Of a DNA stretch of 33,513 bases, positions 9,044 to 17,117 are shown piece after piece. Source of the stretch: SKVR01 sp964491395. Lineage in GTDB: Bacteria; Bacteroidota; Bacteroidia; Bacteroidales; UBA7960. The stretch lies in assembly GCA_964491395.1 (NCBI GenBank), contig CAZBGI010000037.1:1-33513 (forward strand), in the 5' to 3' direction. A program made the translations under genes and the position numbers. Within the stretch, counting starts at the first letter, position 1. Each line of letters begins with the position of its first letter. The notes under the pieces were generated by a model. It ran no database searches. It had not been told where the DNA came from and saw nothing but the letters and a program-made list of their open reading frames with translations.

Positions 9044-9890
9044 TAAAATCAGCCATTCCGGCATTGTCCTCCTCAAGGGTTTCTATCTGTGTTTGCTCTA
9101 CTGTGCTAATGGTTATGTATCGCAGCTCGGGCTTCTTCCTGAGCAAATACCAGACTATCCCTTCATAATTATTGGAATGATATGCCCCGTGAAAGTGAAT
9201 TAATACATGACCCGGAGTAAGGCCTGCAAGAATAAAATGCGCCATTGTTGCATCTTTGATGGCCTGGGCTTTGGGGAAGTTTTCATTGGCATGCGCCGGC
9301 ATGCCGCCCATTTCCAACATAGCCTTGTATGCAGGAAGATTGGGGTCGTAAGCTACCGGGAGGGGGGCAACAAAAGCTTTGGCATCATCGCTGAGGTTCT
9401 CAAGTCCTTCAAATCCTTCCCTGTTGACCAAGGCAGCATAACGCCGGGGAACATTGGTAGCCAAAAGCTTTAAACCGTTCTCCCGGGCGAACTCCACCAA
9501 AGGCTTTATATCGGTGCTGTAATTATTCCACAGGCGTGCTTCTGCCTGAAAATTCCTTTCTGCAATCAAACCGGAGAAATATTCGTCAATCAACAGTTGA
9601 TTATCCGCCTCAAACATCTCCATGCCCAAAATCAGATTTCCTTCTTTCCCGGCATGCAGTGCCATGGAAAGTTCAAACTGAAGCCAGTGACTGATGGGAT
9701 TGTTATGAAGTTCGCCGAAAAGCACTACTTCTGAATCAACAGCCTGCTGTTTCATCATTTCAAACGTAACTGCCTCACCTTCTTTACTGAATATCTGGTA
9801 AGCTTTTAAATCCTGTGCAGACAGGGCTATGGTATTCAAAAATAAAAAAACTGAAATAATACCGAACAAGATGGGTTTTTGCTTTACCAT
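9006..9890 (-). CDS. ChaN-like (DUF399) secreted protein
   Basis: A 294-residue protein with an N-terminal signal peptide (about residues 1-25, ending ALSA before Q). There is no lipobox cysteine, unlike the ChaN lipoproteins of some Proteobacteria. Conserved family patterns are visible: LFGELHNN (His62), MEMFEADNQ, and HFHGAYHSNNYEGI near residues 231-245. The family is linked to haem binding and iron uptake in Campylobacter; whether this member binds haem is inference. It is preceded by 244 bases without a gene and overlaps the glycosyltransferase gene tail to tail by 38 bases. Confidence 0.85.
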   Translation of the reverse strand: MVKQKPILFGIISVFLFLNTIALSAQDLKAYQIFSKEGEAVTFEMMKQQAVDSEVVLFGELHNNPISHWLQFELSMALHAGKEGNLILGMEMFEADNQLLIDEYFSGLIAERNFQAEARLWNNYSTDIKPLVEFARENGLKLLATNVPRRYAALVNREGFEGLENLSDDAKAFVAPLPVAYDPNLPAYKAMLEMGGMPAHANENFPKAQAIKDATMAHFILAGLTPGHVLIHFHGAYHSNNYEGIVWYLLRKKPELRYITISTVEQTQIETLEEDNAGMADFIIAVPQTMTKTH

Positions 9891-10134
9891 ATTTCTATCC
9901 TTTTTTAAATTGATTAACCTATTGACTAATTAATTACCTGACACACATTTCCAGGATAATAAATATCATTATACCAGGATTTTTCGCCGTCTTTCTGATC
10001 TATAACATGCCAAAACAAACAATGTTTAGTGTATTAAGAAATTGCCCATACGCAGTTGGATTAACCATCGGCAGTGCCAGTTTCAGCAGAAGCAGGCATA
10101 ACAGAATTATCATACAGGGATGGCATGGTACTTT

Positions 10135-10626
10135 TTATAATTGTCCCAAATCTTCGGCGGTAAAAGAAAGGGGCAACAGATCCCGAACTTTATCAACCAG
10201 GTAAATCTTGCCGGAAGCACCGCTTAAAATCATCCGGATAGGCTCCTTTTGGTTGTACTCGTATTCAAGCAACACTTGCCGACAGGCTCCGCAGGGAGAA
10301 ACGGGATAATCTGGTTTGTTTTCCCCTGACTTTGCGCTTACAGCGATGGCCTTAACCTTTGCGCCAGGGTAATTGGCAGCAGCAGAAAATATAGCCACCC
10401 TCTCGGCACATAGTCCACTGGGATAAGCCGCATTTTCCTGGTTGCTCCCTTTTACTATTTCACCATTATCAAGTAAAATGGCGGCTCCAACATAAAATCG
10501 CGAATAGGGTGCATAAGCATTATCGATCATGCTGCGTGAGCAGGCAATTAGATTTTGATCTTCGGAAGACAATTCAGAGGGATCTTCAACTTCTGTTATT
10601 TGAAAGGGTATTTGTATGGGTTTCAT
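10135..10626 (-). CDS. cdd: Cytidine deaminase
   Basis: A 163-residue cytidine deaminase, converting cytidine/deoxycytidine to uridine/deoxyuridine in pyrimidine salvage. The zinc site is intact: C73 and catalytic E75 in GLCAERVAIF, and C112 and C115 in PCGACRQ. The YSRFYVGAA segment near residue 41 is the substrate-side motif. The start is placed at ATG (complement of 10624-10626); a TTG codon directly upstream is less likely. The protein is about 30 residues longer than the compact tetrameric enzymes, with the extra at the N-terminus. Confidence 0.93.
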   Translation of the reverse strand: MKPIQIPFQITEVEDPSELSSEDQNLIACSRSMIDNAYAPYSRFYVGAAILLDNGEIVKGSNQENAAYPSGLCAERVAIFSAAANYPGAKVKAIAVSAKSGENKPDYPVSPCGACRQVLLEYEYNQKEPIRMILSGASGKIYLVDKVRDLLPLSFTAEDLGQL

Positions 10627-10820
10627 CAAGCTTTACTTCATCTGTTTATAATTTGATTAAATCGATCAGATAGGACATCAAATTAGCTTTCACTGTATCG
10701 CAGACTGATTTAGAATCAATCATTTATGTGTGAGTTTACAGCTTAATCATGGATGTTCCGGTATTGCTTTCTAAGAGCAACTTACTGCAATTGCTCTGCA
10801 ATACAGGGTGGTAAAAATAA

Positions 10821-10900
10821 GCATATCTGTCAGCATAACAAAAAAATATGTTATAATTTGCAGAGCACTAGGAGGCGAACAAAGAAGCTGGCAGATATGT
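10821..10900. repeat. Foldable inverted repeat with nested hairpin
   Basis: CATATCTGTCAGC (10822-10834) pairs with GCTGGCAGATATG (10887-10899). The single mismatch becomes a G-U pair in plus-strand RNA, and a G-U at 10821/10900 extends the stem to 14 pairs. Inside, ATAACA (10835-10840) pairs with TGTTAT (10849-10854) around an 8-base loop, so two stems abut. It may be a small RNA, a regulator site or a remnant of a mobile element. The sequence shows only the pairing. Confidence 0.5.
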
Positions 10901-10972
10901 GTCAAAAAAATCAAACAAAACACATATAAACCTGTTAATAAAATATAGAAGCAAGAAAAACATCTTCAACCA

Positions 10973-11003
10973 TTTGAAATGGCTCAAATTTTCCCTATCT
11001 TTG
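10973..11003 (+). promoter_or_regulatory. Promoter of the YtxH cluster
   Basis: TTTG (10973-10976), a 19-base spacer and TATCTTTG (10996-11003) match the Bacteroidota -33/-7 consensus closely. The expected start site is near 11008-11010, giving an A/T-rich leader of about 75 bases before the ATG at 11085. This is among the best promoter matches in the window. Confidence 0.7.
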
Positions 11004-11084
11004 GTTGACTTAAAAAAATTAATTTTCAGCGATAAATACTATGTATTTGTTTAAATTATTGTTTAACTTTTAAATTCTAAAACT

Positions 11085-11330
11085 ATGGATAATTCAACAG
11101 GAAAAGCCTTGGTAGGTTTTATTGTAGGAGCAGCCGTTGGTGTTGCAGCAGGCTTATTGTTTGCACCCAAAAAAGGGGAAGAAACCCGCAAAGAAATTAA
11201 AAAGAAAGCTGATGAGATCAGCAAGGAAGTAAACGCCAAAGTAGGAGAAAAGCTGGACGAAATGAAAGGCTACGTACAGAATTTAGCCAACGATGCCAAA
11301 ACAAAATTCAAAAAAGTAGAAGACGCTTAA
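11085..11330 (+). CDS. YtxH domain-containing protein
   Basis: An 81-residue protein. Residues about 8-27 form a glycine/alanine-rich membrane segment followed by FAPKKGEETRKEIKKK, the classic YtxH layout. The C-terminal 50 residues are a Lys/Glu-rich amphipathic helix. YtxH relatives are small envelope proteins often induced by stress; the molecular role is not known. It is first gene of a cluster with the holin-like protein 67 bases downstream and sits behind a strong promoter. Confidence 0.88.
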   Translation: MDNSTGKALVGFIVGAAVGVAAGLLFAPKKGEETRKEIKKKADEISKEVNAKVGEKLDEMKGYVQNLANDAKTKFKKVEDA

Positions 11331-11397
11331 TTCGCTTGATGTCTGATATTTAAGGCTGTATTTTTAATCCGCGTCGCAATATTCTAATGGCTTTTTA

Positions 11398-11772
11398 ATG
11401 GAAAAAAAATCATTTTTTGGAAACATTTCCGAGATCAAGGAAAATTTATTGGTTTACCTGGAAGCAAAGCTTTCATTGTTTACACTTCAGGTATTTCATA
11501 AAGCAGTCAAAGCACTCACAGTTTTAGTTACCATCAGCACAGTTATACTGTTTTTATCACTTGCTCTGTTGTTTTTTTCAGGAGCTGTAGTATTACACAT
11601 CGGTAAACTTTTGGAAAGCTATGAATTAGGCTTAGTGATTGTAGGAGCTTTTTACCTGATTCTCGGAATTGTTTTCTTTTTTCTGAAAAAACAGATTTTC
11701 AGTCGCATTATTATCAGATACCTTGTCAGCGTTTTCTTTAAAGATGATGAGGATGAAAAAACTAAAAATTGA
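11398..11772 (+). CDS. Phage-holin-family-like membrane protein
   Basis: A 124-residue membrane protein with two hydrophobic helices at about residues 38-66 and 77-96, a charged N-terminus and an acidic/basic tail (KDDEDEKTKN). The layout fits the putative holin superfamily III proteins often encoded beside YtxH in Bacteroidota. No phage genes are near, so a true lytic holin is unlikely. An inner-membrane stress role is inferred. The next gene starts 21 bases after its stop. Confidence 0.7.
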   Translation: MEKKSFFGNISEIKENLLVYLEAKLSLFTLQVFHKAVKALTVLVTISTVILFLSLALLFFSGAVVLHIGKLLESYELGLVIVGAFYLILGIVFFFLKKQIFSRIIIRYLVSVFFKDDEDEKTKN

Positions 11773-11793
11773 ACACCCTAACCCTATCCTAAT

Positions 11794-12084
11794 ATGGAAC
11801 AAAGGCGATTCAGCAAATTTAGAACATTAAACGATATTAAACTTGAAAAAGAACGGTTGCGCTATGAAATGCTCATTGCTGAAAACCGGTTGATGGAAAA
11901 TTTTCACTCCATCAATAAACTTATTACCCTGACTCCTCTTTTTTCACGAATAACCTACGGATTTCAAGTGGCTCAAACGGTTTATCACAGATTCCGAGAC
12001 ATAATTGACAAATTCTCTTCCTGGAAAAAAAAGAAAAAGAATAAAAAGAGAAAATCAACAGGAGACAATAAAATGGAAGAATAG
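11794..12084 (+). CDS. Small basic protein of the YtxH cluster, function unknown
   Basis: A 96-residue protein not assigned to a family. The N-terminal half is rich in Arg/Lys/Glu and probably helical; residues about 45-70 are mildly hydrophobic; the C-terminus carries a Lys-rich run (KKKKKNKKRK) before an acidic end. The position, 21 bases after the holin-like gene, argues for co-transcription. Only 4 bases separate its stop from the stop of the convergent metallophosphoesterase gene. Confidence 0.7.
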   Translation: MEQRRFSKFRTLNDIKLEKERLRYEMLIAENRLMENFHSINKLITLTPLFSRITYGFQVAQTVYHRFRDIIDKFSSWKKKKKNKKRKSTGDNKMEE

Positions 12085-12088
12085 CCTT

Positions 12089-13267
12089 TTATTCATTAAA
12101 TCTTTTGTTTTCCAAAAAATTCACACGCATCTTAATAATTTCAGGCCTGTTTCCTACCCTGACCGGAGGCCCCCAGGTTCCTACTCCGTTAGACACAAAT
12201 ACATGCATGTTGTCAATTTTACCGTAGCCTCTGCTTATGGTATAAATGGCAGAAGTTATATAATTCAACGGCCATATTTGTCCATGATGCGTATGTCCTG
12301 AAAACTGTAAATCAACACCCAATGCAGCAGACTTCTCCAGGTTAAACGGCTGGTGATCGAGCAATATAAGCGGATATCGGGAATCGGCTTTGCTAATAAG
12401 GCTATCCAATGGAAGCCGTTCTTGTCCCGAAAAACGGGATTTGTCCCGATCTTCACGCCCAATAACATAAAAACTGTCATCTATCATGATTACGCTGTCC
12501 CTGATAATTTCCAGCCCATAATTCTTAAGGTATTCATAAGCCGGTTCTGCTCCTCCTATATATTCATGATTGCCCATTACTGCATACACTCCCAGGGGAG
12601 CCTTGAGTTGCTCCAGGGTAACCCCTGTATTTTGTTTTAAAACCGGGCCCAAATCTTCATCCACCACATCGCCAACCAGGAAAATAATATCAGGGTTAAG
12701 CTCCTGCACCATACTGACTATTTTTTTCAAATGCCCGTTTCCTATCAATGTTCCCAAATGTATGTCAGACAACATAACGATGTTCAAATCTTTCCTTCCA
12801 TTGGCATTTTTGGCAATATGCACATCCAGGGATCTCACCACCGGATAGAGGGTATTGATGTACCCTGCCACAACCGTCACCAAAACAATAATCGTAATAC
12901 CCGAGAAAAGAACGAACTTCACTTTATCATATTGAGCAGTAATAAAATGAGGAAAAAAAGGAATAACAGAGTTGATGAGACGCACTAAATCAATCAAAAC
13001 CACCGCAAGAAAGAAGTAAAACATCGCAGCCAGCCAGAAAGAACCGGTCCACACCAGGATATCGCTGACAGTTGATAAATAGTAACGTTCGAGGATTCGC
13101 CCGGCTACATAGGTTGCAGCCAAACCCCAGAAAAGATACGGCATTATTAATTTTATGGCAGAACCATCAGGCAGAGCCTGCATTCCTCTTATGAAAATAT
13201 AAAAGTTTACCGCCATGTAAACTGACAGTACTATGGCATAAAAGATCAAAAAAGTCATTTTTCTCAT
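12089..13267 (-). CDS. Membrane-anchored metallophosphoesterase (YkuE-like)
   Basis: A 392-residue protein. The first about 150 residues contain around four hydrophobic membrane segments. The C-terminal two-thirds is a calcineurin-like phosphoesterase domain with all metal motifs: SDIHLG (about 166), GDVVDE (about 198), GNHEY (about 231), LDHQP and SGHTHHGQIWP (about 322). Relatives include YkuE and lipid-linked UDP-sugar hydrolases; the substrate here is unknown. The segment encoded near 12422-12450 (DRDKSRFSGQE) contains repeated CCCGA/TCGGG arms at the DNA level. It starts with ATG and is convergent with the YtxH cluster. Confidence 0.88.
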   Translation of the reverse strand: MRKMTFLIFYAIVLSVYMAVNFYIFIRGMQALPDGSAIKLIMPYLFWGLAATYVAGRILERYYLSTVSDILVWTGSFWLAAMFYFFLAVVLIDLVRLINSVIPFFPHFITAQYDKVKFVLFSGITIIVLVTVVAGYINTLYPVVRSLDVHIAKNANGRKDLNIVMLSDIHLGTLIGNGHLKKIVSMVQELNPDIIFLVGDVVDEDLGPVLKQNTGVTLEQLKAPLGVYAVMGNHEYIGGAEPAYEYLKNYGLEIIRDSVIMIDDSFYVIGREDRDKSRFSGQERLPLDSLISKADSRYPLILLDHQPFNLEKSAALGVDLQFSGHTHHGQIWPLNYITSAIYTISRGYGKIDNMHVFVSNGVGTWGPPVRVGNRPEIIKMRVNFLENKRFNE

Positions 13268-13478
13268 AAATTAAAAAAATACTCACCTTTTAACGACTAA
13301 CCTTTGCAATTGTTTAGCAGGAATGAAGCGGAAAGCCTTTCAAGTTGTATTAAAAAAATCAAAATACGTTAACCCTCCGGGAAGCACTTGAACAAAGCAA
13401 CGCCGGAGTGAGTTAAAAAGACTAACGAAAGCAACCTTAAAAAACTGAGAAGCAACACATTTTTACAACGCTATCATT

Positions 13479-14315
13479 ATGGATCTAAAAGATAAAATCT
13501 GCATTATTACCGGTGCCACATCAGGTATAGGCAAAGAAACAGCAAAAGACATTGCCAAGCAAGGGGCTGTTGTAGTATTGCCTGTTCGTGATTCTCTGAA
13601 AGGAGACATACTCAAAGACGAAATACTGGCACAAACCCCTGATGCCCTTATCGACTTAATGCACTGTGACCTTGCATCTTTTGATTCAATCAGAGAATTT
13701 GCAGCAGCATTTAAAGAAAAATACAAAAAGTTACATCTACTTATCAACAATGCCGGTATATGGGAAACCAAAAGGAACCTTTCGGCAGATGGTATTGAGA
13801 AAAACTTTGCTGTAAACCATCTTGCTCCGTTTTTGCTTACCCATTTGCTGCTCGATACGATAAAAAACAGTGCCCCGGCCCGTATCATTAATGTTGCCAG
13901 TAATGCCCACAAACAGGGCAAAATACAATTTTCTGATTTGGAATATGAGAAAAAATATTCAAGCTTTGGCTCTTATGCGCAGTCAAAACTGGCCAACATC
14001 CTGTTTACCAAGAAACTTTCCCAAAAGCTCAAAGGTACAGAAGTTACTGCTAACTGCCTGCATCCCGGTGTAGTAAACACCAATTTGTTTGACAAGATGC
14101 CAGGAGTGCTCAAAAGTATTATGAACTTGTTTATGATATCCCCCAAAAAAGGAGCCCAAACCACCTTATACCTGGCTACTTCTCCAGAGGTAGATCACAT
14201 CAGTGGGGAATATTTTGCCAAATCCAAACCAAAAAAACCTGCTCCCGCAGCTTTGAGGCAGGATATTGCTGACAAACTCTGGGACATAAGCGAAAAATAT
14301 GTCGGAATTCAATAA
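13479..14315 (+). CDS. Short-chain dehydrogenase/reductase (retinol-dehydrogenase-like)
   Basis: A 278-residue classical SDR. The cofactor loop TGATSGIG is at residues 11-18, NNAG near 90, the catalytic Ser141 in VASNAH, and Tyr166/Lys170 in YAQSK. HPGVVNTNL follows the active site. This pattern resembles the retinol dehydrogenase/WW-domain oxidoreductase branch, but the substrate cannot be read from sequence. Its final 17 bases overlap the start of the DUF255 gene, which suggests translational coupling. Confidence 0.9.
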   Translation: MDLKDKICIITGATSGIGKETAKDIAKQGAVVVLPVRDSLKGDILKDEILAQTPDALIDLMHCDLASFDSIREFAAAFKEKYKKLHLLINNAGIWETKRNLSADGIEKNFAVNHLAPFLLTHLLLDTIKNSAPARIINVASNAHKQGKIQFSDLEYEKKYSSFGSYAQSKLANILFTKKLSQKLKGTEVTANCLHPGVVNTNLFDKMPGVLKSIMNLFMISPKKGAQTTLYLATSPEVDHISGEYFAKSKPKKPAPAALRQDIADKLWDISEKYVGIQ

Positions 14316-16335
14316 GAAAGAAAATCATCTCAGCGGACAAACAAGCCCCTACCTTTTACAACATTTGTATAATCCGGTAGATTGGCACCCCTGGGGACCT
14401 GAAGCGCTTAACAAGGCACAAAAGGAGAACAAACCCTTACTGATTAGTATTGGCTATTCAGCTTGCCACTGGTGCCATGTTATGGAGAAAGAATCCTTTG
14501 AAGATCAAGAAGTGGCCACCTTGATGAACAACCACTTTGTTTGTGTCAAGGTAGATCGGGAAGAAAGACCTGATATTGACCATTTGTACATGAATGCTGT
14601 TCAGTTGATTTCTCAAAGGGGAGGCTGGCCGCTTAACTGTTTCGCATTGCCTGATGGCAGGCCTTTCTGGGGAGCTACCTACTTCCCTAAAGACCAATGG
14701 ATAAGCATCCTGGAGAGAATCCGGCATCTGTATGAACACCAATACAGTGACCTGCAAGATCAGGCCGACAAACTTACCGAAGGACTCAAGCAAAGCAGTA
14801 CCCTCCCCATCCGGGAAGAGCAAGCAACACAATTACCGGCAGAGGTTTTGGATAAAATGGCCAAATCCATTCTTCACAACATCGATATGACAGAAGGCGG
14901 CACACAGGGAGCACCTAAATTCCCGCTTCCTGCTATTTATCAATTTTTACTTCACTATCATCATCAAAACCCTGACGAGGAAAACGCTGCCCGGGCTGTA
15001 CAACTAACCCTTACCAAAATGGCTTTAGGAGGTATTTATGACCAGGCAGGGGGTGGTTTTGCACGCTATTCCGTGGATGAGCACTGGAAAGTACCCCATT
15101 TTGAAAAAATGCTCTACGACAATGCCCAGCTGATAAGCCTGTATGCCAAAGCCTACAAAGCAACGCCTTCCCATATTTACAAGCAGGTAATAGAAGAAAC
15201 TGTTTCCTTCGTTAAAAGAGAACTTACCTCTGCTGACGGAACTTTTTATTCCGCCCTGGATGCTGACAGCGAGGGAGAAGAAGGAAAATATTATGTATGG
15301 ACGGAAAAACAGTTCCATGAGCTTTTAGGCCCGGAAGCCCCATTGGCCATCGAATATTATAATGTGGGTGGTAAGGGTTTCTGGGAAAAGGGAAACAGCA
15401 TTCTTCTGCGCGACAAAACCGACGAAGAAGTGGCCCTTGAATGGAATATGCCGCTTGAGATGCTTCAGAAAAAGGTGGAGTCCTGGAAACAGAAACTGCT
15501 CTTTGAAAGAGAAAACCGAATCCGGCCGGGGCTTGACAATAAAGTTCTTGTCTCCTGGAACGGACTTATGATTGAGGCTCTTGCCGTGGCTTCCACTGCT
15601 TTGGGGCAACAGCAGTGGAAAAAAGATGCCGAAAGAGCAGCAGATGGCATTCTTAAGAAGGCCATGCAAACCGATGGCCGGCTCTTCCATACTTTAAACG
15701 ATAACCAACCTGCCATAGATGGGTTTCTGGAAGACTATGCCTCCATGATACAGGCGCTCATTACACTTGGTCAGGTAGCCCATAGCGAAACCTATTTTTC
15801 TCAGGCAAGGAAGTTGCTCGAATACACGCTGGATAATTTCTCTTCCGAAAACACCATTATGTTTTCGTTTTCGTCATCAAAAGGCGAGCAACTTGCAGCT
15901 CCTTATTATGACTTCCATGATAATGTGATTCCATCAGCCAACAGCATCATGGCACGAAATCTTTTTTACCTAGGTCATATTTACGAAAACCTCCAATGGA
16001 TAGAAAGAAGCCGGCAGATGTTATTCACAATGTCGGACCAGCTTCAACAACATGGAGCCTGGACTGCCAACTGGGGTATTTTGGGGTTACATCTACAGAA
16101 AGAGTTTTTCACACTGGCAGTCTGTGGAGAAAACGCAACGGAACCAGCTTCCGCCCTCCTCTCACAATACCTGCCCGATACCTTGCAGGTTACCGCCACC
16201 ACCAAAGAATCGTCTCTGCCCGTATGCCAAAACAGATGGGTAAAAAACCAGACGCTTATTTACCCATGCACTTCAAGGGAATGCCTGCCCGCTGTTGGTT
16301 CCGCCCGGGAAGCAATAGATATTTTGAATTCCTGA
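14299..16335 (+). CDS. Thioredoxin-fold DUF255 protein (YyaL/SSP411 family)
   Basis: A 678-residue cytosolic protein of the YyaL/spermatogenesis-associated protein 20 family. The N-terminal about 165 residues are a thioredoxin-like domain starting with the family hallmark TSPYLLQHLYNPVDW and carrying CHWC (C56, C59) within SACHWCHVMEKESF. The rest, about residues 175-640, looks like an alpha/alpha toroid of six-hairpin glycosidase type. The reaction is unknown in the family. Length is normal. ATG at 14299 lies inside the last codons of the SDR gene. Confidence 0.92.
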   Translation: MSEFNKKENHLSGQTSPYLLQHLYNPVDWHPWGPEALNKAQKENKPLLISIGYSACHWCHVMEKESFEDQEVATLMNNHFVCVKVDREERPDIDHLYMNAVQLISQRGGWPLNCFALPDGRPFWGATYFPKDQWISILERIRHLYEHQYSDLQDQADKLTEGLKQSSTLPIREEQATQLPAEVLDKMAKSILHNIDMTEGGTQGAPKFPLPAIYQFLLHYHHQNPDEENAARAVQLTLTKMALGGIYDQAGGGFARYSVDEHWKVPHFEKMLYDNAQLISLYAKAYKATPSHIYKQVIEETVSFVKRELTSADGTFYSALDADSEGEEGKYYVWTEKQFHELLGPEAPLAIEYYNVGGKGFWEKGNSILLRDKTDEEVALEWNMPLEMLQKKVESWKQKLLFERENRIRPGLDNKVLVSWNGLMIEALAVASTALGQQQWKKDAERAADGILKKAMQTDGRLFHTLNDNQPAIDGFLEDYASMIQALITLGQVAHSETYFSQARKLLEYTLDNFSSENTIMFSFSSSKGEQLAAPYYDFHDNVIPSANSIMARNLFYLGHIYENLQWIERSRQMLFTMSDQLQQHGAWTANWGILGLHLQKEFFTLAVCGENATEPASALLSQYLPDTLQVTATTKESSLPVCQNRWVKNQTLIYPCTSRECLPAVGSAREAIDILNS

Positions 16336-16345
16336 TGGTTTTTGT

Positions 16346-16369
16346 TTATTTTTGATTTTTCAAAAATAA
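16346..16369. repeat. AT-rich perfect inverted repeat before HD gene
   Basis: TTATTTTTGA (16346-16355) and TCAAAAATAA (16360-16369) form a perfect 10-bp stem with a TTTT loop, between the DUF255 stop and the HD-gene start. It has almost no GC, so it is a weak terminator candidate at best. Confidence 0.35.
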
Positions 16370-16393
16370 GGAGAAACCTAAAAAATAGTTGTG

Positions 16394-16945
16394 ATGGAAC
16401 GAAACCAGGCCCTGGACCTCTTAAAAGAGCATGTGAAAAGTGATAAGATGATAGCTCATTGCCTTGCATCCGAGGCGGTGATGCGTGCCATGGCCGAGAG
16501 GCTTGGCGAAGAGGTGGAAAAATGGGGGCTGGCAGGCCTGCTTCACGATTTGGATGTAGAGTTTACCGCTCACGACATGCATCTGCATGCCATGGAAACA
16601 GCCCGGATTTTGCGCGAACACCAGATTGATGATGACATTGTAGAGGCCATAATGTTACACAATGAAGATGCCGCGCATGGCAGAACAAGAACTGATAAAT
16701 TCCACCATGCACTGGCCGCTGGCGAAACCATTACCGGTCTTATTACTGCTACCGCATTGGTGTATCCCGACAAAAACGTACAAAGTGTAAAACCCAAATC
16801 TATCCTCAAAAGGATGAAACAAAAAGCGTTTGCCGCCTCCGTAAACAGAGAGAACATAATGGAATGCGAGAAGGCAGGAATACCCCTGGAAGAATTTGCA
16901 GAGCTGGCATTGAATGCTATGAAAAATATGGAACATAACAAATAA
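16394..16945 (+). CDS. HD-domain phosphohydrolase-like protein
   Basis: A 183-residue stand-alone HD-superfamily protein. The metal-binding pattern is visible: His22, H51-D52 in GLLHDLD, and further His residues (HDMHLHAMET, MLHNED, FHHALAAGE). The C-terminal half with VKPKSILKRMKQKAFAASV is typical of a conserved small HD subfamily. The substrate is not known; nucleotide or phosphate monoester hydrolysis is inferred. ATG at 16394 is preferred over the adjoining GTG. It is the last plus-strand gene before a convergent junction with 172 bases to the next stop. Confidence 0.85.
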   Translation: MERNQALDLLKEHVKSDKMIAHCLASEAVMRAMAERLGEEVEKWGLAGLLHDLDVEFTAHDMHLHAMETARILREHQIDDDIVEAIMLHNEDAAHGRTRTDKFHHALAAGETITGLITATALVYPDKNVQSVKPKSILKRMKQKAFAASVNRENIMECEKAGIPLEEFAELALNAMKNMEHNK

Positions 16946-17117
16946 CTCCGCTAACAATAAAACAAATCAATATTAACAACTTCACCGGGGTGAAGGTTAT
17001 TCATTACCTTAGGCTGAATAACAATTTTGACCTGCTCCCGCGATTCTCGGGACAAAAACGGAAGCCTCGGCAGAGATCCTATTGAGGGAGACAGAGGCGG
17101 ATTGTTCTGAAGATTGC

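Larger units (their letters stand above)
10627..11084. other. Divergent intergenic region between cdd and ytxH cluster
   Basis: 458 bases without a gene. It holds a long imperfect inverted repeat (10821-10900) and the promoter of the YtxH cluster (10973-11003), described separately. No clear minus-strand promoter for cdd was recognised. Confidence 0.6.

Noticed and set aside
11398..11772. Prophage lysis gene suggested by the holin-like protein
   Set aside because: No endolysin, integrase, capsid or attachment site is nearby, and the gene pairs with YtxH as in non-phage Bacteroidota clusters.
17036..17098. Terminator between the HD gene and the tocopherol-cyclase-like gene
   Set aside because: TCCCG/CGGGA (17036-17052) has only a 5-bp stem without a T-tail, and the GCCTC/GAGGC arms (17064-17098) are 25 bases apart; neither is convincing.
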